From the NCBI RefSeq assembly GCF_030068605.1, contig NZ_JASJOU010000008.1:248001-312000 (forward strand): DNA of 64,000 bases, written 5' to 3'. The notes beneath the pieces were generated by a model. The model was given only the letters and a program-made list of their open reading frames with translations, was not told where the DNA came from and made no database searches. The stretch's first letter is position 1. The number at the start of each line of letters is the position of its first letter. The translations under genes and the position numbers were made by a program. This document shows, piece by piece, positions 35,090 through 43,975 of the stretch. The DNA is from Xanthocytophaga agilis. GTDB lineage: Bacteria > Bacteroidota > Bacteroidia > Cytophagales > 172606-1.

Positions 35090-35911
35090 ATGTTAGTATA
35101 TATAACAAATATCAATTTGTCTAGAGTGATTGCTGAGGTTGATCTAAAGACGATTGACTATAAAACGGCTATACCTTATAAAAGAAAGATTCAGTTTTTA
35201 AATAAATATGAATCAACTAATATCCTTCTTTATGGAGAGTATTTGCGTTGTTTGAATCCTGAGAAAAAAAGTATTTTGGATAAATATGAGAAGATTGAGA
35301 AGAAAGAAGATTTCTATCGTTTTGTTTATGAGGGGAGTAGTCCAAAATTTCATCAAAGTAAAGACTGTGAATTTCTTCACTCAGACTATAAGAACTATAA
35401 AATTCCAGAGAAGTATAGAAATGACAAGAACTTAACCATGAAATACCGACAATTATTCAAAGCTAACGTCCATTTAATTGACACCAATCTGGAATTGTTT
35501 AAATATAAAATGGGTGACTTTTATGATGAGGATGCAATAAAACCTTTACATGGTGGGAAAAACTCAGGTATAATTGATATATATAATTTAAGTTTTCAAG
35601 AAACAGAAAATGCTATTAACACTATTCTGGAAAGATATTATGCTTTACGAATAAATCCTTTAACTAGAAGCTATCTTGATTTATTTGAGAGATTTTATTC
35701 AGCAACTAATGCACTTAAAAGCCTTGCTCATGAAAGAGTCTATTTAAATAGGGAGCAAAACATATTTATAGAGGATTTCTTTACAAATATTAAAAGTCCT
35801 ATTAAAAAAATGTTATTATCCCGTCAGAGAATGCTTTTTAATCCAGATTTGTCTTTTCATGATAGCGTTTTATTGGAATTGGGCTTTTCTCCGTGTTCTA
35901 AATGTTTTTGA
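35090..35911 (+). CDS. hypothetical protein with a divided Cys/His motif
   Basis: A 273-residue soluble protein, 21 bases after the previous gene. At about residues 79-100 it has FVYEGSSPKFHQSKDCEFLH, a likeness of the YxC...YHxSxxC start of the neighbour's motif, and it ends in SPCSKCF, like the neighbour's PCKFCY. About 160 other residues separate the halves. Otherwise unrecognised. Confidence 0.6.
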   Translation: MLVYITNINLSRVIAEVDLKTIDYKTAIPYKRKIQFLNKYESTNILLYGEYLRCLNPEKKSILDKYEKIEKKEDFYRFVYEGSSPKFHQSKDCEFLHSDYKNYKIPEKYRNDKNLTMKYRQLFKANVHLIDTNLELFKYKMGDFYDEDAIKPLHGGKNSGIIDIYNLSFQETENAINTILERYYALRINPLTRSYLDLFERFYSATNALKSLAHERVYLNREQNIFIEDFFTNIKSPIKKMLLSRQRMLFNPDLSFHDSVLLELGFSPCSKCF

Positions 35912-36004
35912 CTATCTTAATCAATCTTGGTCTAGAGTGACAATGCCTTACACTCTAAAATAAGAATTATAGTTCACAGGTTCCTGTCAGAATATTTAGA
36001 ATAT

Positions 36005-37828
36005 ATGGACTCCCTCAAACTTACACTTCTACATATCAAAAAAGAACATATTCTAAAAGCTATCCGATATGTAGACGAAAATGGAGTGGCACCTGGTCGC
36101 CATTCATTTCAATATGATGTATATTACAATGGCAAGTTATATCCTCCAAAATACCTTATATCTTTAGCAACCCAATATGCTACTGGCCGAGCACTTCAGC
36201 CAAATGAATTTGGAGGAGGGGAAGGAACACCTGCATTTGACACTCTCCGAACATTGGGTTTTGAAATCAAGGAGAAATCCAAAGAACAAGACTTATTGAG
36301 CGAAATAACTACTACTAATCCCAGTATGCCTGCACATCCATTAAATCAAATACTTTATGGCCCTCCTGGTACAGGTAAAACGTATCATACCATCAATAAA
36401 GCCCTTGATATTATTGGCCAGTCAATAGAAGATAAAACACGTGATGAACTAAAAAAGATATTTGAGGAAAAAGTAAAGAATGGACAAATTGTCTTTACTA
36501 CTTTTCATCAGAATATGTCTTATGAAGATTTTGTAGAAGGAATTAAACCTCAGGTACCTGTAAAAGAAGGCGACCCTGTTACATATCTGGTTGAAAATGG
36601 AATTTTCAAGACAATATCAGAGGCAGCCGATAGCCGGAAAGGAAACTATTATCAAGTAATGGAGGAATTTAAGTTGGAAATATCTGAGGCAGATGGTAAG
36701 TCTCCGGTTACTATCAAATCTACTTATACCACGTTTGATGTAACCTATCGAAGTGGAAGTGTTTTCTACATCAGACCTCATAATAGTGTTAAGGATAATG
36801 CATGGTATCCTGTTTCTATTGATAATATCGAAAAGTACTTTTACACAAATCGTCCAGAAGGAATCTATAATCTGACCTATGTAAAAGGGATTCTTACTTT
36901 TTTAGAGAAAGAACGAGACTTACACCATAGTCGGAACATTGGAAATGACAAACCATATGTACTTATTATAGATGAGATCAATAGAGGTAATGTATCTCAG
37001 ATATTTGGAGAACTCATTACTCTTATTGAAGAAGATAAGCGTTTGGGTAAGCCAGAAGCTTTAGAAGTTACATTGCCCTATAGTAAGAAAAAGTTTGGAG
37101 TGCCAGCAAACTTATATATCATTGGTACTATGAATACCGCAGATAGGAGTGTAGAAGCTCTAGATACTGCCTTGCGTCGTCGCTTTCATTTTCAGGAAAT
37201 GTTACCAGATTTGAATGCACTACCTACTCCTGCTAAAATGGTATATGAATTATTGTGGCGTCATGAACATATTGCATGGGGGAAAGACCCTTATTTAACA
37301 GCAGAAAAAAATGTGTTTGAATTTACTGGTATCTTACCAAAGGTGATAGAGGAAAAGAAGGAAAGATGGGCAAAAATGCATAAAGACAAACAACAGAGAA
37401 AACCAGTGAGTGATTTCTTTTTAGATAAAGACTTCAATCCAGACATAGATATTAGAGAACTTCTTTCCACTATTAATCTCCGTCTGGAAAAGCTAGTTAG
37501 TCGTGATCATCAGATAGGCCATGCCTATTTTATGAAACTTCTCAATTCAGATAATCCTTCCCAAACGCTTAAAAGCATTTTTCAGCATAATATCTTGCCA
37601 TTGTTGCAGGAATATTTTTATGGTGACTTTGGCAAAATAGGTCTTGTGCTGGGTATGGGATTTATTGAAAGAGTAGAGCAGCCATATGATACTATTTTTG
37701 CTGACTTTGCAGGCTATGACGCAGCTGATCTGATGGAAAGACCTGTATACAGGCTTAAAAATGCCATAGGAATGGACGATCCCACCTTTATTAAGGCTCT
37801 GCAAACTCTGCTAAAGAAAAAATCATAA
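36005..37828 (+). CDS. mcrB: McrB-like AAA+ GTPase of a type IV restriction system
   Basis: A 607-residue motor subunit that translocates DNA with GTP and activates the McrC nuclease. The N-terminal 95 residues (AIRYVDENGVAPGRHSFQYD) resemble the head domain of ScoMcrA-like proteins and not the E. coli DUF3578 domain, so the target modification may differ. Walker A is GPPGTGKT (about 119-126), Walker B VLIIDEINRG, and the McrB signature MNTADRSVEALDTALRRRF follows. It overlaps mcrC by one base (TAATG). Confidence 0.92.
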   Translation: MDSLKLTLLHIKKEHILKAIRYVDENGVAPGRHSFQYDVYYNGKLYPPKYLISLATQYATGRALQPNEFGGGEGTPAFDTLRTLGFEIKEKSKEQDLLSEITTTNPSMPAHPLNQILYGPPGTGKTYHTINKALDIIGQSIEDKTRDELKKIFEEKVKNGQIVFTTFHQNMSYEDFVEGIKPQVPVKEGDPVTYLVENGIFKTISEAADSRKGNYYQVMEEFKLEISEADGKSPVTIKSTYTTFDVTYRSGSVFYIRPHNSVKDNAWYPVSIDNIEKYFYTNRPEGIYNLTYVKGILTFLEKERDLHHSRNIGNDKPYVLIIDEINRGNVSQIFGELITLIEEDKRLGKPEALEVTLPYSKKKFGVPANLYIIGTMNTADRSVEALDTALRRRFHFQEMLPDLNALPTPAKMVYELLWRHEHIAWGKDPYLTAEKNVFEFTGILPKVIEEKKERWAKMHKDKQQRKPVSDFFLDKDFNPDIDIRELLSTINLRLEKLVSRDHQIGHAYFMKLLNSDNPSQTLKSIFQHNILPLLQEYFYGDFGKIGLVLGMGFIERVEQPYDTIFADFAGYDAADLMERPVYRLKNAIGMDDPTFIKALQTLLKKKS

Positions 37829-39087
37829 TGCAATCAGAACAGCATATTACGGTCTATGAACACCAGTCTTTATATATTGGGAGAGACAAAAACTCTTTGT
37901 CTGAGAAACAGTTAGAGGCATTGCAGGCTTTCCATGGGGAAGGAACTTGTTACTATTCACTGACCCATAAAGGTGTAAAGTTTTGTGAATATGTAGGTGT
38001 GCTTCAGGTTGGAAATACTATTATTGAAATTTTACCCAAAGCAGACAAAGCAGCAGGAAATGAAGAGGATACCATCACTAAATGGCGTGATGTGTTGATT
38101 GGTATGCTTAAAGCTGTGGGAGGATTTAAAATAGAATCTCCAAGCAGTAGTTCATTACGTATTCGGCATAACTCTATTCTTCATTTGTATTTTGAGTTGT
38201 TTCTGACAGAAGTGGAAATACTGGTACATAGAGGACTTACCAAACAGTACCGACAGACAGAAGGAAATACTACAGTATTAAAAGGAAGTTTACATTTTGG
38301 AAAACACCTGCAACATAATTTGGTACATCAGGAAAAGTTTTATATTCGTCATACTGTTTATGACAAAACTCATCCCTTAAATCAGGTACTTTATAAGACA
38401 CTCCGATTACTTAGCCGCATTAATACCAGCATAGTGTTACATAGCCGTATTGGTGCATTGATGATTAGCTTTCCGGAAATGCCTGATATTGTTGTGAGCG
38501 AAGCTTTCTTTGAGCGAATTACATATACTCGTAAAACCGAAGCCTATCAGAAGGCAATGGAGATTGCCAGGCTTTTATTATTAAACTATCATCCAGATAT
38601 TCGTAAAGGACAAAATCATGTGTTGGCTCTTTTGTTTGATATGAATCGGCTTTGGGAACAATTTGTTCGGGCTAGTTTAAAAAAGTATAAACCTGAAAAC
38701 ATCTCTATACCGGAGTCATCCACTCGTGATTTCTGGAAGCCTAAAACTGGAGGTAAATCTTATCTGCGTCCTGATATAGTTATTAATACAGATAATTCAG
38801 ATTGTTTAGTCCTGGATACAAAATGGAAAAATCGCAATGGCAGTTCTCCTCAATCTGATGATTTACAACAAATGTATGCATATCAGTCTTACTATAATGC
38901 TAGTCATGTAGCACTTGTCTATCCAGGCAATACTAAGACAATACAGGGAGGTAGATTTTATCATCCAGAAGGTTACTTAACTGATAAAACATGTAGTCTG
39001 ATATCTGTTCAAGCTATATCCAATATTAAAGAATGGCAAAAGATTATAGCTGATTTATTCTATGTGGAGCTGAGAGGGACATATTGA
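37828..39087 (+). CDS. mcrC: McrC-like nuclease subunit
   Basis: A 419-residue protein. The N-terminal McrB-binding domain has ITVYEHQSLYIGRD and YVGVLQVGNTIIEILPK. The C-terminal PD-(D/E)xK nuclease is seen as LRPDIVINTDN then CLVLDTKWKNR, with Asp and Asp-x-Lys in the expected places. With McrB it cleaves modified foreign DNA. It is followed by a terminator. Confidence 0.92.
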   Translation: MQSEQHITVYEHQSLYIGRDKNSLSEKQLEALQAFHGEGTCYYSLTHKGVKFCEYVGVLQVGNTIIEILPKADKAAGNEEDTITKWRDVLIGMLKAVGGFKIESPSSSSLRIRHNSILHLYFELFLTEVEILVHRGLTKQYRQTEGNTTVLKGSLHFGKHLQHNLVHQEKFYIRHTVYDKTHPLNQVLYKTLRLLSRINTSIVLHSRIGALMISFPEMPDIVVSEAFFERITYTRKTEAYQKAMEIARLLLLNYHPDIRKGQNHVLALLFDMNRLWEQFVRASLKKYKPENISIPESSTRDFWKPKTGGKSYLRPDIVINTDNSDCLVLDTKWKNRNGSSPQSDDLQQMYAYQSYYNASHVALVYPGNTKTIQGGRFYHPEGYLTDKTCSLISVQAISNIKEWQKIIADLFYVELRGTY

Positions 39088-39127
39088 ACGGAATAACTTT
39101 TAATTTCAAAAGATAGTTGTTAAGGAT

Positions 39128-39165
39128 AAATACAGGTAAGAGCCTTGTAGCTCTTACCTGTATTT
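39128..39165 (+). terminator. terminator of mcrBC
   Basis: A perfect 16-bp stem (AAATACAGGTAAGAGC with its complement) across a 6-base loop, about 40 bases after the mcrC stop, with the leftward XRE gene beyond it. Confidence 0.75.
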
Positions 39166-39183
39166 ATTATGTAATCCCACTAA

Positions 39184-39420
39184 TTAGGGATTGTTCTTTG
39201 TCAGAACCTCTCCAGTACCTGTCATAATCCAGTTCAGGTTCACATCATAGGTAATATGCATGCTAAATAGAAAGAAGCAGCTCGGCAGGCTCTGGCCTTT
39301 CTCCATGATGGATATATTGCTTTGATTGATGCCCATTCTCCGGACAAACTCCCGCTGTGAAAGTCCTGTTATTTCGGTGCGTACATAATGTATTCGTTGG
39401 CCTATTTCTTTTAAGTTCAT
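39184..39420 (-). CDS. XRE-family regulator next to the dyad array
   Basis: A 78-residue HTH protein (IGQRIHYVRTEITGLSQREF, then GINQSNISIMEKGQSLPSC) with the C-terminal NLNWIMTGTGEV found in Bacteroidota phage repressors. The array of 18-bp dyads begins 31 bases upstream of its start, so autoregulation is likely. It separates McrBC cargo from the replication genes. Confidence 0.82.
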   Translation of the reverse strand: MNLKEIGQRIHYVRTEITGLSQREFVRRMGINQSNISIMEKGQSLPSCFFLFSMHITYDVNLNWIMTGTGEVLTKNNP

Positions 39421-39451
39421 TGTAAGTTAGATTTAGAGTGATACATGTGTT

Positions 39452-39648
39452 TGAGGTTTATTCACCGCATGATCTGTTTTGCGGTAAACTCAACGCATGG
39501 GAAGTTTTTCGATTACTTTCACTCACTGCCCATATCAGAGAACGTTTGCGGTTAATTCCTATCACGAAACGTTTTGCGGTTTATTAACCGCAGATTCGCT
39601 TTTGCGTGGAATTAACCGCAGTTGTAATCTTGCGGTTAATTCCACGCA
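39452..39648. repeat. array of six 18-bp dyads with 28-bp period
   Basis: Units begin at 39452, 39480, 39547, 39575, 39603 and 39631. The best is TGCGGTTTATTAACCGCA; others vary (TGCGGTTAATTCCACGCA, TGCGTGGAATTAACCGCA, TGCGGTAAACTCAACGCA, and 39547 keeps only the left half). The last four are spaced exactly 28 bases apart, as are the first two. They look like iterons or cooperative operators of the XRE protein. Confidence 0.75.
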
Positions 39649-39658
39649 TGCAAGCTGA

Positions 39659-40108
39659 TTACCGGAGTCGGAGGCCAAACTTATGCTGGTCTATTATCCA
39701 TTTATCCAGCACCGTAAATGCCAGCTTGAAAGCGGCAGTTTCTGCATCATATCGGTTGGGATAATCTTCGGTACAGGCCAGCTCTTCCGGATCTGTGAGT
39801 TGGTAGTTAATATTAGCGTCTTGTAGGATCTGGAAGGTGTACACCGCTTGTTTGTCTTTCAGTGTGCCTGTTACATTAATCACTAAGCCTTTGGACTGGA
39901 AGAAGTCGTAAAGCATATTTGAGTAGCGTTTGTTTCTTCCGGATAGTGCCAGCTTGATAGATGATTTATTCGGGTCAGGATGTTGTATACCCCAACCCAG
40001 AAAATGCAGGCATGACACGTTGTAACTGTGAGTTACTTTGCGCCAGAATGTGGTAGATTCCTTGTGACTTTCTTCATATTGTTCGTAAGCGTTCATGTCG
40101 AAATGCAT
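39659..40108 (-). CDS. hypothetical protein of the replication block
   Basis: About 149 residues from the ATG at 40106-40108; a second ATG lies four codons later. The long ORF upstream overlaps the ASCH-like gene and is rejected. The product is alpha/beta and shows no known motif (FWRKVTHSYNVSCLHFLGWG, SNMLYDFFQSKGLVINVTGT). It is the last gene of the leftward replication operon, and its 3' end abuts the dyad array. Confidence 0.6.
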   Translation of the reverse strand: MHFDMNAYEQYEESHKESTTFWRKVTHSYNVSCLHFLGWGIQHPDPNKSSIKLALSGRNKRYSNMLYDFFQSKGLVINVTGTLKDKQAVYTFQILQDANINYQLTDPEELACTEDYPNRYDAETAAFKLAFTVLDKWIIDQHKFGLRLR

Positions 40109-40151
40109 ATGTGTAATAGGTTTAGAGTGAATAATGTTAAAATGAATAGTG

Positions 40152-40559
40152 TTAATTCGAATAGCGGTGTTGTGTCCAGTGGATGATCTTACCGAAGAAG
40201 TTCTCAGAGTCTGCCAGAAACCAGTTATAGAACTCTGCCTGGCTAAGTCCGTCATTATGGGCTAGTAGTCTGGCCTCTTCACTGGTAAGCAGCTTCCAGG
40301 TTTGCCCGTCCTGGCTGACTGTGATTGTATAGCCTACCTGATGGTGAGCTGATCGGGTAATCGCTATGTATTCAATGCCATCACATAACCCTTTGTTGAA
40401 GGTGTACGGCTTGCTTTTTACATTTCGTGGATTGCCTAACCAAAAGTCAATGGCGCGGCCGGACTTCCAACGGTTAGTAAAGTCTTTCCGGATGGTATGT
40501 ATTTTAGAACCTGCCTTGATCTTCTCTACAAAGTCAGGTTTGGAGAAGGTAAGTATCAT
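40152..40559 (-). CDS. ASCH/DUF3850-like protein
   Basis: A 135-residue protein. KIKAGSKIHTIRKDFTNRW is the conserved opening of ASCH-like domains (KxxxGxKxxTIR), which bind RNA or nucleotides; phages often carry one. GEIEYIAITRS-like strands follow (GIEYIAITRSAHHQVGYTI). It overlaps the VRR-NUC gene by 4 bases, so the two are coupled. Confidence 0.7.
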   Translation of the reverse strand: MILTFSKPDFVEKIKAGSKIHTIRKDFTNRWKSGRAIDFWLGNPRNVKSKPYTFNKGLCDGIEYIAITRSAHHQVGYTITVSQDGQTWKLLTSEEARLLAHNDGLSQAEFYNWFLADSENFFGKIIHWTQHRYSN

Positions 40560-40900
40560 AGCGTGACTTTATGGATAGCGGTGATTAATTGCTTGAACTC
40601 GTCATAACTGCGGATAATGTGATAGTAGCCGCCCTGTGCTTCAATTCGGGACTGAAATAGTTGTTGCTCTTCAGTCTGGATACCATCCGGTGATTTTAGC
40701 TCTATAAAATGACCTGTAGAGGCAAAGAAGTATTCCATGTCTGCAACACCCTTCACAACTCCCATAGATCGGTTTAAAGCGCCTTTAATCGCATTTTGAG
40801 AGTTGTTATTATTCATATGTAATAAGCCTCTGTAATAAGGGAAGGTGTTCCAATGCCATTGAAAACACAAACCTTGTAAGCGGGATTCTGTTGATTTCAT
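40556..40900 (-). CDS. VRR-NUC domain nuclease
   Basis: A 114-residue protein with the PD-(D/E)xK-type VRR-NUC core: GVVKGVADMEYFF, then HFIELKSPDGIQTEEQQLFQ (Glu-x-Lys and the following Gln). Stand-alone VRR-NUC proteins in phages act on branched DNA, such as Holliday junctions. It fits a replication block. Confidence 0.85.
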   Translation of the reverse strand: MKSTESRLQGLCFQWHWNTFPYYRGLLHMNNNNSQNAIKGALNRSMGVVKGVADMEYFFASTGHFIELKSPDGIQTEEQQLFQSRIEAQGGYYHIIRSYDEFKQLITAIHKVTL

Positions 40901-40949
40901 ATATTTATTGTAGTTTTTAGTTGTTCAAATTGTACTTCTCTTACTTTGT

Positions 40950-41205
40950 GGGTAAGATGGGTAAGATGAGGGTAAGATCCTGGGTAAGATTAACTGCCTG
41001 ATACTAAGGCTGGGTAGGATGGGTAAGATTCGCTCTATATTATATATAGATATATTATTCTATTTATAGTATATATAGCTCTATATTCTCTTTTTTCTCT
41101 TCTATATAGAAAAGTTTCAGGCCTAAAAAGCCACCCATCTTACCTCTATTGATTGTCAATCAGTTAGTCTTACCCAATAATCTACCCAGCCTGCCCAACT
41201 TACCC
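40950..41205. other. candidate replication origin of the element
   Basis: GGGTAAGAT occurs at 40950, 40959, 40970, 40982 and 41021, with a variant at 41012. The opposite orientation (ATCTTACCC-like) occurs at about 41137, 41167, 41179 and 41197. Between them lies an extremely AT-rich core (41030-41112: TATATTATATATAGATATAT and similar). Iterons flanking an AT-rich unwinding region beside a VapE/primase-type gene recall SaPI origins. The role is inferred. Confidence 0.6.
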
Positions 41206-43380
41206 TGTGGTGTAAACTTGATAGCTTCGTTCTTTGACCCAATAGCCGTATCTTTTTTGGTTTCCTGTGCCCTTTATGGCTTTTTTCCATTTGAGAGCAG
41301 ATATCGCCCTACCCAGATTTACCGTGTTCATCGTTTTGATATTGCTGCTGCCAAGTAGTGTACTCAACATATCACTGGTTGTACAGAATATGCCTGTCTC
41401 TTCATCTGCTTCTTCATAGTATTTCAAAAGCAGTTCTTGTTCAGGTGTACGCTTTACATAATTATCGGCTACCTCATTAATAATCTTGAAATCTCCGGAG
41501 TCAAACTTGACACCAGGATTGGTCAGATAGATGAAATACGCTTCTTTCCAGAGTTCATATTTGTCAATGGCATTGTAACGGTCTTTATCAATCACACCTG
41601 TTTCAATAATGGGAAAGCGACGGTTGCCGGTTGGGTCTTTCAGAAACGTGTTTTCATTACTGGTCCCTACGAAGTTGCACAGCCTGGGAATGTTCTCCGG
41701 TACTCTGTCATAGGCAAAACGTACACTCACGTTATTCTGAGTGATATAGGCTTTCAGGGCATTTTCACCAACCTGCTCAATGGATTTGAACTCATCGTCT
41801 ACCACAATCCAGCGGGTAATCATCATCAGTTTGCCGTTCTGAGCATCACCCCGTTTAAAGCTGTCCTCACAGATAAGCTCTTCGCGAAAAGGAAAGGAGT
41901 CGGGCAGTATCTTCAAAAAGAAATGACTCTTTCCTTCACCCTGCTCTCCGCATAGGGTGAGCATCACCTGGCTGGGCGTTCCATAAAGTGAAGCAATACA
42001 ACTCATCATCCATTTGGTCAGCATATATTGTGCATACTCGTGTCCCTGAGGACTATCCAGACATTCTGCTAACTGCCGGATATAGCCAGTCTTTGGATTG
42101 CTCATGCCTTCAAAGAAATCTCGCAGCGGATTAAACTCAGGTACCATAGACGACTTCATCATATCCGCTACCGTTTCTTTATACACGTTCGTGTTGAGTT
42201 TCTGGGAGGCATCCATATAGATGTCCATCAGATCACGTTCGGTAAGCTGTACGCTGCCTCGGTAGCACTTCTTGTTGATCACATTGCGTCGTATATCAGA
42301 CTGGTATTCTTTCCAGTACTTCTGCAATCGGACTACTACGGGTAAGTCTTCCTCTGCTGTCTCAGGAGAGGAAGCATATACCTGTTCTACTATCGGCCTG
42401 GTTATTTCCGGATCAATGCCGTGAATTTCATGCAATACATTGACAGTCCCTTCCACTGTATTGCTGCCATTCTTTCCCAGCCTGGCGCTGTTTACAATCG
42501 CTTTGGTTTGCTCAGAAATAATGCTGATACCATATTGCTTACAATACCATAAGAAAGTACCAATAGTCACTTTCTTTACACTGGTGGCATTGTGTTTCAG
42601 ACAGGCCGAATACTGCTGATCGGCCTTCTTTGCATCATACAAAGAGGAATACTGGCTTATAGTCAGAAATCTGTCGCGGCCAGCCTCGCCGTAATAATCA
42701 GCCAGGGCAAAGGCAATATTACACCACTGATGGTATCCACCTGTCACATCAATCTGCCGGCTCTGGATCTGGTCAAATACATGGTCTATGTCATGGGTAC
42801 CATAGAAGATCTCTTTTGTATCCGGCTTTTTCTTTTCCTTCTCTATATATTGCTTGAATACTTTTGAATCCTCAAACAGTCTCAGGTCCGGATCGTAGCT
42901 GACAAAGCGCAGGCGTGATACATTGCGCCCTTTCAGATCAACTATCTGTCCATAGAGCTGAAAGTAATATTGGCACAGGCTATCAAAGGCTAGTTCATGT
43001 TTTTTACCTTCAATACGAACTAATACACAAAGCCCTTTGCCCCGACAACTGGTAAAGACAGCATAGGTGTATAGGTCCTGTTCCAGTATATTTTTCACCT
43101 TCTCCAGATTATCGACATAGTCCAGGTCAATGGCCAGGAAGTTGGAGTGTTGTGTTAGATGACTGTCTGACTTGCCCTCTTCAAACAAACCGGATATAGT
43201 CACAGCCGGTAATTTCTCTTTTAGCTTCTTTTGGGTATCTTCATTTTTACAGGTCCGTACTTTCAGAATCGCATCCTGCCAGGTACCCATCCGGACATTT
43301 TCCAGAAAGGCATTCAGAGAGTATTCCTGACCTGTTTTGGCATAAGCATTAGGGAATAAGGTTATTTTATGATCTTTCAT
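41200..43380 (-). CDS. VirE-N / VapE-type primase-helicase protein
   Basis: About 726 residues from the ATG at 43378-43380, chosen because an earlier Met overlaps the upstream gene. The N-terminal half holds a BT4734/VirE-N domain (LTQHSNFLAIDLDYVDNLEK, YTYAVFTSCRGKGLCVLVRI). The C-terminal half is a virulence-associated E (VapE) SF3-like helicase: Walker A CGEQGEGKSHFF, Walker B RWIVVDDEF, and the sensor region VGTSNENTFLKDPTGNRRFP. It probably starts replication at the origin that overlaps its 3' end. SaPI-type satellites use a related protein. Confidence 0.88.
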   Translation of the reverse strand: MKDHKITLFPNAYAKTGQEYSLNAFLENVRMGTWQDAILKVRTCKNEDTQKKLKEKLPAVTISGLFEEGKSDSHLTQHSNFLAIDLDYVDNLEKVKNILEQDLYTYAVFTSCRGKGLCVLVRIEGKKHELAFDSLCQYYFQLYGQIVDLKGRNVSRLRFVSYDPDLRLFEDSKVFKQYIEKEKKKPDTKEIFYGTHDIDHVFDQIQSRQIDVTGGYHQWCNIAFALADYYGEAGRDRFLTISQYSSLYDAKKADQQYSACLKHNATSVKKVTIGTFLWYCKQYGISIISEQTKAIVNSARLGKNGSNTVEGTVNVLHEIHGIDPEITRPIVEQVYASSPETAEEDLPVVVRLQKYWKEYQSDIRRNVINKKCYRGSVQLTERDLMDIYMDASQKLNTNVYKETVADMMKSSMVPEFNPLRDFFEGMSNPKTGYIRQLAECLDSPQGHEYAQYMLTKWMMSCIASLYGTPSQVMLTLCGEQGEGKSHFFLKILPDSFPFREELICEDSFKRGDAQNGKLMMITRWIVVDDEFKSIEQVGENALKAYITQNNVSVRFAYDRVPENIPRLCNFVGTSNENTFLKDPTGNRRFPIIETGVIDKDRYNAIDKYELWKEAYFIYLTNPGVKFDSGDFKIINEVADNYVKRTPEQELLLKYYEEADEETGIFCTTSDMLSTLLGSSNIKTMNTVNLGRAISALKWKKAIKGTGNQKRYGYWVKERSYQVYTTG

Positions 43381-43423
43381 GAGATAAGGCTTAGATGAGA
43401 AATAGGGATCAGATAAGCACAGC

Positions 43424-43945
43424 TCAAATGCGTACTTTAAAAGTCTCTGCCTCTGGATTGCCACTCAGAAAAGGATCATAGGTCACATACCGTAATTTGG
43501 TCACAAGCTGGTCCATGGGATCGGTGATGATTCCGTACACTCCCTCATAATAGGCACTGAGTGCCTGATAAGCTTGTCCATGCTCACACGCCGCAATACG
43601 TACCAGCGCGGTCAGACTCTTACCGGAATGATTTTCAAAAACTGCATAGGTGTAGCGGTCCTGCGAGAGAATGACCTTACCTCTTTCCAGATCCTGAAAT
43701 CCTTCTACATCCAGCGCGATAAAGCCCGAATGCTGAGTAAGGGATAAACCTTCTTTATTGATTTTAAACAAACCCGATAAGGTTACAACTGGTAATGACT
43801 GTGGCTGGTCTTTGTTCAGCTCCTGGCGTGCCTGTTCGACTTGTTCACGAAAAGCCCCATCCTGAATATGGGATAAGTAAAGATCTAATGGATAAGATTG
43901 AGTGGTTAATGCATCCATAGACGAAAAGAAACTGATAACTGACAT
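43424..43945 (-). CDS. VirE N-terminal domain protein
   Basis: A 173-residue stand-alone BT4734-like domain (LTQHSGFIALDVEGFQDLER, YTYAVFENHSGKSLTALVRI). It parallels residues 1-200 of the next gene, so the two arose by duplication. A primase-like fold is suggested for this domain. It lies 43 bases before the larger protein. Confidence 0.8.
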   Translation of the reverse strand: MSVISFFSSMDALTTQSYPLDLYLSHIQDGAFREQVEQARQELNKDQPQSLPVVTLSGLFKINKEGLSLTQHSGFIALDVEGFQDLERGKVILSQDRYTYAVFENHSGKSLTALVRIAACEHGQAYQALSAYYEGVYGIITDPMDQLVTKLRYVTYDPFLSGNPEAETFKVRI

Positions 43946-43975
43946 ATTGTTAGTGAGAGAATAAAAGGTTAAAGA

